Shown: piece after piece, positions 46,779 through 57,683 of the stretch | Layout of the letters: each line of letters begins with the position of its first letter | Numbering within the stretch: position 1 is the first letter of the stretch | Origin: Hofstenia miamia | Lineage: Eukaryota; Xenacoelomorpha; Acoela | Assembly: GCA_004352715.1 (NCBI GenBank) | Contig: SCFE01000092.1 | Location: 1,720,465 to 1,784,464, forward strand | Reading direction: 5' to 3' | Length of the DNA stretch: 64,000 bases | Notes under the pieces: model-generated | Database searches by the model: none | What the model saw: only the letters and a program-made list of their open reading frames with translations | Told to the model about the DNA's origin: nothing | Position numbers and translations under genes: made by a program

Positions 46779-47814
46779 GTTTATGACAAACAAAAATTTT
46801 TCTAGATGTTTCAGTAAAATGCTTGGGGCCTATAAAGTCCCAATTGCCCCAAAATCTAACAAACATTTCCTTTGAAGAAAAGCAGCACTACAATACACAT
46901 TGCTTCGTCATTCAGAAAGATTTTGTGATGGTAGAAAATTGCCTGCCAATTTAGAGCAATTGCTAAAAATATTTTTTATGCAAATTATTAAAATAGCATG
47001 TGAAATCAATTTTTGTATGCCATTGTGCAACAGAAATTTTTTGTAGTAAGAAAATATTTCATGTAATGTAGAATAAATATAAGCTAAGCAAACTGCTTCC
47101 TTATATTCTTAATGCTCAATAAATTTAGGTTATTTTTCAACTTTGTTTCCCAAAAAATTTGTGACGTCACAATGTCATTTGCATATAAATCAACACCAAT
47201 TGATATTTTTGAAAATTTCACAAAGATGTGGTTCAGACGTGTGCTAAAGTTCAATACTTTATCTTTAATAGTTTTGAAATTAAAGAGGAGGGTCAAAATC
47301 GCCTCTTTAGTGTGTTATTGACATTTTATACCCCAGTGCACTTTGGATTAATGTATATATTAATGTAAAATTATTCAAAAGTTCTTCAACACATTCTTGA
47401 TGTAATGCTATTAAATTTTAAAAATCAGTTGAAATAGCAAATTAAAAAATCAAAGAATACTGCTCAATAACTATCATTATTTTATTTTGTCTTTACTGAA
47501 ATAGCAAATTAACCCTTACAAAAGCTAAGTTTGTTTCACAAAATAGAAAACTTAAAAAATATTTTTGGACATCAACTAAATTATTCAATATTAACTAGAA
47601 CATTTTTATTTGATTGATAATGGATTAATTAATCTATTATTCAATAAATCTTAATAACCACATACAAATAAATATGTTTCAGCTTATGAAGCCATCATCA
47701 GTATTTTACAAATATTTCCCTCTAAATTTACTAGATTTTATAATAATAATTAATATTCTAAATTTTAAATAATGGTAAATTTATATATATATATATATAT
47801 ATATTTGGTGTGTG
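46779..47814. other. Intergenic; short unrecognised frames only
   Basis: AT-rich, ending in a (TA)n run at about 47782-47804. Overlapping open frames on both strands at 47084-47321 have no known motif. Confidence 0.5.
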
Positions 47815-48045
47815 TAGCCTTGGTTGTGATGATTTTCTGAAAATTCCCTCAATGATTTTTAAAAAATTAATCTTGTTGTCTAGTGCAATTTTTTCATTTC
47901 AAATTTAAGTTACAATTCAGTAAATGATGAGTAATACTAGAACTGGTCTCATATTCTTTAATTCTTCTAGATAGTTGTCTACTAAAAAACCAAAATAATC
48001 TTCACCACAAGTGCATTGCATTTGGTAAATGATATTAAATTCCTT
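47815..48045 (-). mobile_element. Penelope-like endonuclease relic (minus strand)
   Basis: The minus strand reads an endonuclease-like block: FGFFSRQLSRRIKEYETSS and ITHHLLNCNLNLK, comparable to the YIG..RQ.S.R..EHE region of Penelope endonucleases. It lies head-to-head with the plus-strand relic that follows. Old and broken. Confidence 0.5.
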
Positions 48046-48049
48046 GCTA

Positions 48050-49150
48050 GAATTTGTTAATGACATCATAAAGCAAACCACTAAAGTTTACATGGTTTCA
48101 TATGATATTAAATTTGTTCACCAATGCACCATTAGAAAAATCAATTAATCTTGCAATAGAGCTCCTTAAAAATAAAAACACAAAAATTTACAACCTAGAG
48201 TATAACACAATCAAAGAAATACTGGTATTAATTTTAACAAAGAAAAATACTCTAGTAGAATCTAATAGCACACTATCGTCAAAAATGGCTTTAGACATGG
48301 TAAATCCATTATAGTCCACTATTGCAAATATATATTTAAGCACAATTAAAAATAAATTTACAACATTAGACATCCATTTCATTTACAATCAATGCTACAT
48401 AGGATTGCATATTTGCAATAGTACAAGATGAAGCAAAATCAGATAGCAACTTTCAAAATTGAATTAATTGAAAAGAATATTCAGTTTATAACATAGAAAC
48501 TAAGAAGAAATCCAATTTTTTGAATCTACAAATAAATAGAAATGATAATAAATATATAAGAAAGAAACAGCCATATGATTGTTATTGAATTATATCTTTT
48601 ACTTCTTTAAACTACAAAATATTATTAATTAAAGGATGCTTTCATCAAATATTTGACATCTGCAGCACATATAGAACAATTAACCCAGAAATAAGAAAAC
48701 TAATGAATAGAATTAATGAAGAATCAGTATCCAAATAATTTCATAGATTGACATATTAAGAAATGATTAGAAGACACTAAGTAAGACAAAAGATAAAAGA
48801 ACATTGAAAGTAATTATGAACATTGCTTTAAGATCAAATATAAAAGATTCCACACTGAAAACATGGTTAAGGAACTAAGAAAAATATCAATAATTAAAGA
48901 AAAGAAGGTTAGAGAAACAAACTAAATTCAAATTGAAATCAACAACTAATCTATGTAATATAATTTACAAATTATAATCCAATTGTTGTGAATATTGGTT
49001 ATTCTAGTAGACAAATATCTAGAAGAATTGAAGAACATGAGACCTTTAATACAGTGCAGATTAACATTTGAAATGAAAATATTACACTACGCTTCAAGTT
49101 ATTTAAGAACAATTGGGGGTGTTTGCATAAAATCCCTACAATCAAATCTA
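48050..49150 (+). mobile_element. Penelope-like element relic (RT and endonuclease)
   Basis: RT remnants: MVSYDIKFVHQC or, in the next frame, LNLFTNAPLEKSINLAIELL, which match the (S)YDIKNLFTNIPL palm motif, followed by LSSKMALDMVNPL, a decayed version of the DGLAMGSPL box. About 900 bp on, IGYSSRQISRRIEEHETFN matches the endonuclease YIG..R..S.R..EH box. Many stops. It belongs to a different lineage from the copy at 35884. Confidence 0.65.
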
Positions 49151-49328
49151 AACATGTAAGAAGTTTATATATACATATATATTTGTCAGTTCTACTATCG
49201 AAATATGAGGTAGTGGTGTACAGATGATGGATTGTTAATTTATCTATTTCTTCATAATTTTCTTTTGTTTTTTTATTGAAAAAATTAAAATTAAATTTAA
49301 TCAAATTTTTTTTTTAACAAAATAAGTC

Positions 49329-51948
49329 AGTAGTAATACATAAACAGTGGAGATCTCACAAACTGATATTTTGACCTTGACTGACTCATGAATATTGACG
49401 AGGGGTTTGCAATGCAATCTAGCAGTAATTACTGACTCATTTTTGTGACATTTCAAGGCCGATTCATAAACATGTGTCTGCTATAACATTTATGGTATCA
49501 ATTTTACAATGATTCATAAACATGTGTCTGCTATAGTGACTAATTTATGTGGCTAATTTCATTACATGTTTTTGTTAATATACCTAGTTATATCACACAT
49601 TATTTAGTTTGCATGCTTACATTTGTTTGCATACATTAGCTGACTAATTAGAGTTATATCACATTTGTAATAACACATTGCTGACTAATTTACCTGTAAA
49701 AATTTTCAATTACTTATCCAGTTCCATGTACAGCCTTTAATTTGTTTTTCAGGAATCTTTCCATTACATGCAAAAGGGTTACATTTCATTTTTCAAATAT
49801 ATTGATATTTTTCCATTGTAAAAATTCCATGTGTTTTAATTCATTTTGCTAATATCTAAATAAATAGATGAGAAATTTTTAGTTAAGCCTGGCATTAAAG
49901 GCATAATATAAAATAAAAGCAAACTAGTTTTAGGAAAAAAGTAAAACGTGGATTATGCATAAAGATGAGTTAACATTACAGGCATGTGAAATATAGACTT
50001 ACATATTGAAAATCAAAATAGTTTTTTTGGAAAACATTAAACACTGTTTTATGCATAAAGATGCAATTTCAATTCCTAAAAATTATGCATGTAATGTTAT
50101 TAATATGGTTTATACACACATGCTTTTCAATATACAATATTATCTTTTAGTTTTACATGAAAATCTTCTCTCTACATTTTTTTTGGTGTATACAGTTTTT
50201 TCATGGTTGTACACATTGTAGACTATTACATTTTTTGTCGATTTTTACATGATGATCTTCTTTTCCACATTTCTTTGTGGTTTATTTACATTTTAGGAGA
50301 GCATAGATGCTTGTAGATTGTGACATCTTTTGTTGAATTACATATCTTTTTCAGATTTATTTTGGTTTACAGGGTTTTATGTGGTTGTGTGCATTACATA
50401 GCTTTCCACTATTCTATTGTTTTGTATCACCAAATTAGTCACAATTCCATACTATGCTCCGCATTTTTCTAAACATATACACTTGTAAATGCATGCAGCA
50501 AGCTATATGATAAATATTAATCAAAAGCAAAATGCTTACAAAGAATTTGAGTTCTAGAAACAGGTAATAAATTTAATATGCTTAATTTAGTTGATAGTTA
50601 AAAATGATTACCTATAAATAATTGCCTTCAGTCAATTGCAAGTTAAAAGAAATTAAACAAAATGCAATTAAAACAAAATACTTGATAAAACAATAATGCA
50701 TATAAATTCACTTTAAAGCAAAAACATATACAATGGGAAGAGATAATACATCAACAAATATAGGCAAATAAACCAATAATGTATAACACCATTTAAAGCA
50801 AAAATGCTTATGATGGAAAGAGGGAATACAAAAATGTAAATAGACACATAAAGCAATACCACATATAAATTCATTTTAAAGGCAAAAATGTGTACTATAC
50901 AAAGAGAGTTAATACAAAAATTTATATAGATGCATAAAGTAATACCCCTATTAAATTCATTTTAAAGCAAAAACATGCAAGTTGGAGAGAGAAATATTAC
51001 AAAAATGTATATATATAATAAAATATGGAAAAAGTATATGAAGTACCCCATTATTCTTTGTGGAGATGCATTTGAAATCATTAGCACAGTTAGCTTTGCT
51101 GTTTAAGTAGCCTTGAGCCAGAGAGTTGATTAGTCATGAATTTGATCTTTTAACATTTAAATGAAAATGCACTCAAATTCCCTACTACAAAAACCATTAC
51201 CACCCCCAATCTCTGGTGTGTCAAGATGATTAGTCAACAATTTGCTCGTCTTTTACACTTTGGAAATGGTAATTCCACACTTCAAAAACATTTACTTTCT
51301 ACACTGTATGATGGGCTGACTCAACAATTCTCAAGGAGAATGCATTTCTTATGATAAAATTAACTGATTGGTTTCTACAATAATTATAAAAAACATAGAG
51401 GGTTGTGCACACTGCCACAAAATAATCAAATACATAATTAGAATAATTCTTTTTTTACTAATAGGGTTAATAAAACACTTGAGGAAGTAGTATAGTACAT
51501 GATAAAAATAAATGAAGAAACACAAATTATCTTATTTGATCCATTGAGTTGATTAGTTACAAACTTGATAAATTCTTTATACCATGCAAAGTATCAATTG
51601 GTTCAGGCTAACCACGCTAATATTATTGAGGTGAAACCATTTCATTGATTCCATAGCAGTCTGCTAAAATTAATAGTAGTGAATGCTATTGTAAAAACAT
51701 AGAGTTCATGTGCACTGATATGAAATAATCAAATAGATGGTTAGATAGTAGAGGTGCATAAATCTACATGATAAATATTTTGTATTAATCATTATCAAGG
51801 GTTTATGAAAAATTTTGAGAGCTAGAAACCACTAAGAAATTTTGTAAAAAACAGTACAAAGCAATAATATGTCTCCTGACAAAATGGAAATAAATGCATA
51901 ATTCATACTTTCAGTCAGTTGTTAATTAAAAAAATGTAAATACATTTA
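49329..51948. mobile_element. Element C: single-armed relative of element B, interrupted by CR1 copy 5
   Basis: It begins AGTAGTAATACATAAA, the terminus of element A, followed by CTCACAAACTGATATTTTGACC (also near the end of A) and by modules shared with the arms of B (GTGACTAATTTAT, GTTAATATACCTAG, ATATCACATTTGTAATA). No reverse-complement arm is seen downstream. The interior holds the tandem repeat at 50691-51022 and other short repeated blocks (for example AAAAACATAGAG near 51389 and 51698). The right limit is uncertain; related interior sequence resumes at about 55485 beyond the CR1 copy. Confidence 0.5.
50691..51022. repeat. Four diverged tandem units of about 83 bp
   Basis: Units start at about 50691, 50774, 50854 and 50940. 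Each has CAATAAT or TAATACC, AAATTCA(C/T)TTTAAAG, GCAAAAA and a purine-rich GGGAAGAGA-type stretch followed by AATACAAAAATG. It is an internal minisatellite of element C. Confidence 0.75.
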
Positions 51949-52122
51949 AGATAAGATAAGATAAGAGATTCAATATTCAGATAAATGTTTACAATTCAAT
52001 AACTGATAATTTATCTGAATAGCTTCATAAATTACAAAAAAGTAACCAATCTACAAATCAACATACATTACAAAAAGTAACAATTCTTACAGGCTATGGA
52101 TGAATTTCTTTATATTGCTATT

Positions 52123-52914
52123 TTAATGACGAGTTATCGTATAGTCATTGTTGTAAAATTTAAATCCTAACCATGATGTACCTAAAATATATTTTTGCTT
52201 AAGGAAGATTTTTAAACGCTTTTTAAAAGGTTTCAATTTTTCAATGCTTTTAATTTCTTTAGGTAGCGAATTCCAGGTTCGAATTGCGACATTAATGAAA
52301 GATTTCTTCAAAACTTTTTTCTTATACTTAACACATGTAAAAATTTTAGATCTTGAATTCTGTTTATGCGCAAATCCCGGGAATTTAATTGAATTATAAG
52401 GCGGTAGATTTTTTACTAGTTTGAAAAATGTTAGCAAGGTATTTAAAATGACGAGTTGTTTTGGAAAGAGAATTGACCTAGAAATGTAATGTTTAGTTTT
52501 CGATGAATTTTTTGCTGAGATATTCAGTGCCCATTTTAATTGAATGTCAAGTTTTCTATAAAGCACATCACTTAAATCAGTAAATAAGATGTTTGCATAA
52601 TTAAGGTGGCTCATGATAAAAACATGGAAGAATTGAATAATTGCACAAGGTGGTAACTGCTTAACTACTAGTGTCATACTTTTTATACCTATAGCTAGTT
52701 TTCTAACTGTTATGTTAATGTGAGTGTTGAACTTTAACTTTGAGTCAATGGTTACGCCTAAGTACTTGAAAGTGTCTACAATAGGTACATTAACAGTATT
52801 AATTTTCAAAGTCATTTTGGAAACATCGTAGTTATTTATTACAGGCTGCAAAATACAAAATTCCGTCTTAGCTTCATTAATTAGCAACTTATGCATTGAA
52901 AAATAATTTGACAA
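52123..52914 (-). pseudogene. CR1-like ORF2, C-terminal part (thumb and tail) after the deletion
   Basis: A 263-codon frame beginning in NYFSMHKLLINEAKTEFCIL and continuing through FKYLGVTIDSKLKF, LPPCAIIQFFHVFIMSHLNY and TWNSLPKEIKSIEKL to GTSWLGFKFYNNDY. It is the same thumb/tail as copy 3 and is open throughout, so only the deletion and frame change separate it from the upstream part. It overlaps that frame by 26 bases in a different phase. Confidence 0.85.
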
Positions 52915-55195
52915 TTTGTTGCAATTGAATTCTATTTATTCCACTGCTGAGTGCATTGATGTGATTAATCGAATCAAAGGCTTTTGAGAGATCTAAACAA
53001 GGTATAGCTACAAATTTATTAGAATCGAGGGATGCTCTCCATTTTTCAGTAGCATGTAACAGTGCATCAGTTGTTGAAAAATTTTTGCGAAATCCAAATT
53101 GGGTGTTCGATAATAAATTATACTTATTAAAATGGTCAATTATTTGGTTATGCAATAATCTTTCGAATATTTTACTTATTGGAGAAGTAATTGAAATTGG
53201 TCGATAATTAGTGGCAATTGAAGGATCGTTTTTCTTAAAAATAGGAGTAATGTGAGCAAGTTTTAGATAATCTGGGAAGTGATTGCATTTTATAGATTCA
53301 TTAAAGATGAAATTTAAAGGACTTGCAATGATATCTGCAGTCATTTTAAGAGCCCAAGAGGGGATATTTGAGGGACCACTTGATTTGTTGGACTTAAGCT
53401 TAAGAATCGATTTAATAATTTCATAGGTAGTTGAGAATCGGAAATTAAATTCAGGTGTAAAGATTTTGTGTGAGAGGTTTTTGTATTTAATAAGGGGCCC
53501 TTTGTAATTTCCTAAGTTGACAAAAGTCTTGTTTAATTCATTAGAAATTTCTAAATTGTCGGTTAGATTATTTCCATTTTGATCTTTAATCACATCAATT
53601 AAGTTTGATTTAGATTGCTTATAATTTGTGATTTCTTTTATTAGTTTCCATTTTGACTTTTCATTTGGAAGACGCGTATACTCATTTTTGATAAATTCAT
53701 TGAATGCCCTACGAGATGCAATATTCGAGGCATTTCTGGCCTTTTTATAGGCAGCAAAGTTCTTGTTAGTTCGAGAATTTATAAAATGTTTATATGCTTT
53801 GTTCTTTTCGCGAATTAAAGCTTTACAAGTGTCAGATATCCAGGGTTTGTTAGAAAAAGTATTGTTTGCTTTGGATTTGGTTGTGGATTTAACCATTATT
53901 TTCCTTTCAGGGCAAAATCTGTTGAGGTAAAATTCAAAAATGTCTGAGAAATTTTTTAGCATTTCATTTATATTTGATGAAGAATATACAGGAAACCAAT
54001 TTTCTGATGAGAGGGATGATTTAAAATTATTAATATTTTGAATACACTTTTCACGAGTTTTAATCCATTTCGTGGTAATTTTTGGGGTTGAGTGAGAAGA
54101 CTTTTGAAATTTGATAGATGTAAAACAGTGATCCGAGAATGGGCATTCAGAAGAGATGTACTGGAAGTGTGTATTATTGTTTTCAGCTAATGCAATGTAG
54201 TCAATTAGAGTCCTACTCGATGATGTGATTCTAGTGGGCAATGTTTTATTGGTCAATTCAAGATTAAATGTGTTCAAGAACAAATCCATTTTACATTGAT
54301 CATTAGCATTTAAATAATTGAGGTTCCAATCTCCGAAAAGTACTAAATCTTTATTTTCAGAACAGGCAAGTGATAATTCTTCTTCTAGTTGTTGAATAAA
54401 AAAATTGGCAAATTTCTTATGCGGACAGTATGATACATTTAATAATTGTTTTTGAAATCTAGAATTTTTAATTGGATTAGTAATTTCAACCCATAGACTG
54501 TCAAAATTTGATGTGTTAGGACTTTTAATATCGTTGCGTATTTTGGGATTGAATGACTTTGGAACTAAAAGTAATACACCTCCACCTTTTGATTTTCCTA
54601 ACATATTGTTCAAAACTCTATCCTTTCTAAATAGTGCAAAATTTTCATTAACAGACCATGTGCTATCTAGATCGTCAATCTTTAGCCAAGTTTCAGAAAT
54701 TGCGAGAATTAAATCATTTTTAGTATTTGAAACGAATTCCCTATATTCGAAATTTTTAATACTTAGATTCTGAAAATTTAAATGTACGTAATTCACAATA
54801 TCTGAGCCGGTATTCAATTTTTTGATGTATGATTCAAAATTTAAAATCGGACCGGGATTAGTCTCAATACCATATACTGCTAATAATAGGAAAATTATGA
54901 GAGAAATAACAAATGAGTTTTTTAAATCGATTATGATAATACAAATGCGCCTGGTTAAGAAAGTTAAAGCTGTTTTTGAATAGCGAATAGTTGAGTTATA
55001 TGTATTGAAGTAAAACTGTACTGGTAAGAGCGAGGCATCCTCATTGGATTTGAATGTAGAAGTAAGGAAAATATAAGTAAAGAGTAATAATTTTACTTTG
55101 AATACAAATTTGAGTTTCAATTTGAATTTAGGGTTATAGTAATTTTTCCATAGCCTGGGCGTCTGTAAACAAAAATATAATAATTCACACGACAT
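52889..55195 (-). pseudogene. CR1-like ORF2, N-terminal part: hydrophobic leader, 2A-like motif, APE endonuclease, start of RT
   Basis: A 768-codon frame. Residues 94-107 are strongly hydrophobic and are followed at 109-116 by GIETNPGP, a 2A-like ribosome-skipping motif (54848-54871). The APE endonuclease spans about 133-360: ISETWL (166-171), GGGVLLLVPKSF, LFGDWNLNYLN (286-296) and SDH (354-356). Then come the linker (KPWISDTCKALIREKNKAYK) and RT fingers to ACLDLSKAFDSINH (written here with PCLDLSKAFDSINH). Directly after SINH the frame jumps and ends in about 20 unrelated residues, because some 260 bp carrying GVPQGTILGPLLF and YADD are deleted. Endonuclease might still be made, but RT cannot be active. 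Two other short frames overlap the leader upstream; I cannot identify an ORF1. Confidence 0.85.
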
Positions 55196-55480
55196 AGCTA
55201 ATAAAAAAGTATCTTAGCTGTTGAAGTAGATCGCTTATGATGGTGGCGGTGACTTCAGAGTTAGAGCAATTTGCGGTGAATGAATTAGTAAGGCGGTGCA
55301 TTGTTATAAAGTGCAGCAGCGTATGATTTATATACCCTGGACGGGCGAGCAAGCGGGTGGTGCGGCAGGTTGCTAGCGAAAGGCGGCAAAAATCGAGGTG
55401 CAAAGCTTTCAAAGACTCTGTTATTTGTCGGCATTGCTTTGAGGAATTGAATTGTGCGACAAGATGGAGGCTCGAAGAAG

Positions 55481-56124
55481 TTATGTGATAAATATTTTGT
55501 ATTAATCAAAAGCAAAACGTTTTACGTCTTATATTGTAGACAGTTTCCTTAAGTTACAGAAGTAAACAAAACAATAAATTAATCCAATTTTAATACATAT
55601 TAAATCTAGAAATATAACTATTTATCTTCACGCATGCGCATGTTCCTATTTTTAAAAGATGAGCTTTTCACAAACAAAGGAACTATTTAGAAAGCTCTAT
55701 AAATGCAAACATGTTCCTTGGTTTCATACAAAATTACGTTTGCTGGTTTGTAAGTTGCAATTGCAGTTTGAAAATGATAAAATTATATATGCTGGTAGAC
55801 AAACTATTGATTTTTATGAATAGCCGCATTTTTAATGCAATTTTCACGCAAAATCAAAATAGCAATGTAATTTGTACTTTTGCGTTATCTCCCCACCACA
55901 TAAAACCTTTTTACCTTGTTGTTGATTCATTTTGCAACGTGATAAATATTTTTGTAGCAGCTTTGCTCACATTAGATAAGAGAATGCTATTAGTTCCTAA
56001 AAAGCATTTTCTGTTAGCATAAATTGTTAATTTTAATTTAGGCTGCAGTGTAAATTTTCAAATCAGAGATAAATTGATCCGTTAGATGGCTACAACATTT
56101 ACAAAAACGATGTTCTCAATTTCT
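55481..56124. other. Intergenic, probably distal element C sequence
   Basis: It starts with GATAAATATTTTGTATTAATCA, also present at about 51769-51790 in element C. A 103-codon frame at 55711-56022 is unrecognised. Confidence 0.4.
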
Positions 56125-56885
56125 CCATATGTAATAGTTAGAAAATTAGCTATAGGTATAAGAAGGATGACACTAGTAGTTAGGCAATTACCACCTTGTG
56201 CAATAATTCAATTCTTCCATGCTTTCATCATGAGTCGCCTTAATTACGCAAACATTTTATTTACTGACCTAAGCGAAGTGCTTTAAAAACCATATATTCA
56301 ATTAAAATGGGCATTAAATATCACGACGAAAAACTCATCGAAAACCAAACAGTACACTTGTAGGTCAATTATTTTTTCAAAACAACTGGTTATATTGAAT
56401 ACCCTTCTGACATTCTTCAAGCTAATCAGAAACCTACCAACCTTATAATACGATTAAAATACTGGGATTTACTCATAAACAGAATTCAAGATCAAAGCTT
56501 TTTACATGTGTTAAGTATAAGAAAAGCGTTTTAAAGAAATCCTTCATTAATGTAGCCATTCGAACATGGAATTCGCTACCTAAAGAAATTAAAAATATTG
56601 AAAAATTGAAATCTTTTAAAAAACATTTAAAAATCTTCCTTAAGCAAAAATTTATTTCTGAAAAATCATGGCTAGGATACAAATTTTATGACAATGACTA
56701 TACTATAACTCATTATTAAAATAGCACTATAGTGATTTATCCATAGCCTGCAAGATTTCTTTTGCAATTTATGTGAATTGTATATGTGTTTTTGTGAATT
56801 TAATGATGCTATTCAGATAAATTGTCAGTTATTTAATTGTTAAAATTTATCTGAAGAAAGATTCTCTTATCTTATCTTATCTTAT
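56125..56885 (+). mobile_element. CR1-like copy 6, 5' truncated to the thumb
   Basis: It starts abruptly at VRKLAIGIRRMTLVVRQLPP, runs to NYANILFTDLSEVL, then continues with stops and frame changes through NSLPKEIKNIEKLK and SWLGYKFYDNDY. It ends with the hairpin (one-base changes) and (CTTAT)n at about 56866-56885. Clearly inactive. Confidence 0.85.
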
Positions 56886-57683
56886 ACTATAAATAAAAAA
56901 CAAATTCAAATATATAATTAGATATTTCTTTGAAGCTAAGGACTTTTCACTAACCTAGTGCATTTTGTTTTAAAATTAGATCATAGGAAATTAGATTAAT
57001 TTAATAATCTGAGAAATATTATCTTCAATTTCGCACGTATGAAATTTGCTGTGAATACATTAGTGAGCAAATGAAATAAATTCTGACGTTTCTTTATCAT
57101 CTAGAAAAGCATCTACGATCAATCCCTGTCAGGAAGGTTTTGTCTGATATTTCACTATTGCATATTATGTTGTTGATCTCTTAAANTGACAATGACTATA
57201 CTATAACTCATTATTAAAATAGCACTATAGTGATTTATCCATAGCCTGCAAGATTTCTTTTGCAATTTATGTGAATTGTATATGTGTTTTTGTGAATTTA
57301 ATGATGCTAGTCAGATAAATTGTCAGTTATTTAATTGTTAAAATTTATCTGAAGAAAGATTCTCTTATCTTATCTTATCTTATACTATAAATAAAAAACA
57401 AATTCAAATATATAATTAGATATTTCTTTGAAGCTAAGGACTTTTCACTAACCTAGTGCATTTTGTTTTAAAATTAGATCATAGGAAATTAGATTAATTT
57501 AATAATCTGAGAAATATTATCTTCAATTTCGCACGTATGAAATTTGCTGTGAATACATTAGTGAGCAAATGAAATAAATTCTGACGTTTCTTTATCATCT
57601 AGAAAAGCATCTACGATCAATCCCTGTCAGGAAGGTTTTGTCTGATATTTCACTATTGCATATTATGTTGTTGATCTCTTAAA
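56689..57683. repeat. 497-bp direct repeat around a single N (unmerged alleles)
   Basis: 56689-57185 and 57187-57683 are the same sequence with at least one SNP (attcag versus agtcag in the hairpin), separated by the single N at 57186. The second CR1 tail near 57360-57380 is therefore not an independent insertion. Confidence 0.85.

Larger units (their letters stand above)
51949..55480 (-). mobile_element. CR1-like retrotransposon copy 5, nearly full length but with its RT core deleted
   Basis: Read on the minus strand: a GC-richer leader (about 55480-55200) with a TATATAAAT at 55326-55334, ORF2 from 55195, a 3' UTR, the perfect 12-bp hairpin (51975-52020) and a (TTATC)n tail (51949-51965). 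It is the only copy here with a complete endonuclease and a 5' leader. A deletion of about 260 bp at about 52962 breaks ORF2 into two frames. It sits inside element C. Confidence 0.85.
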
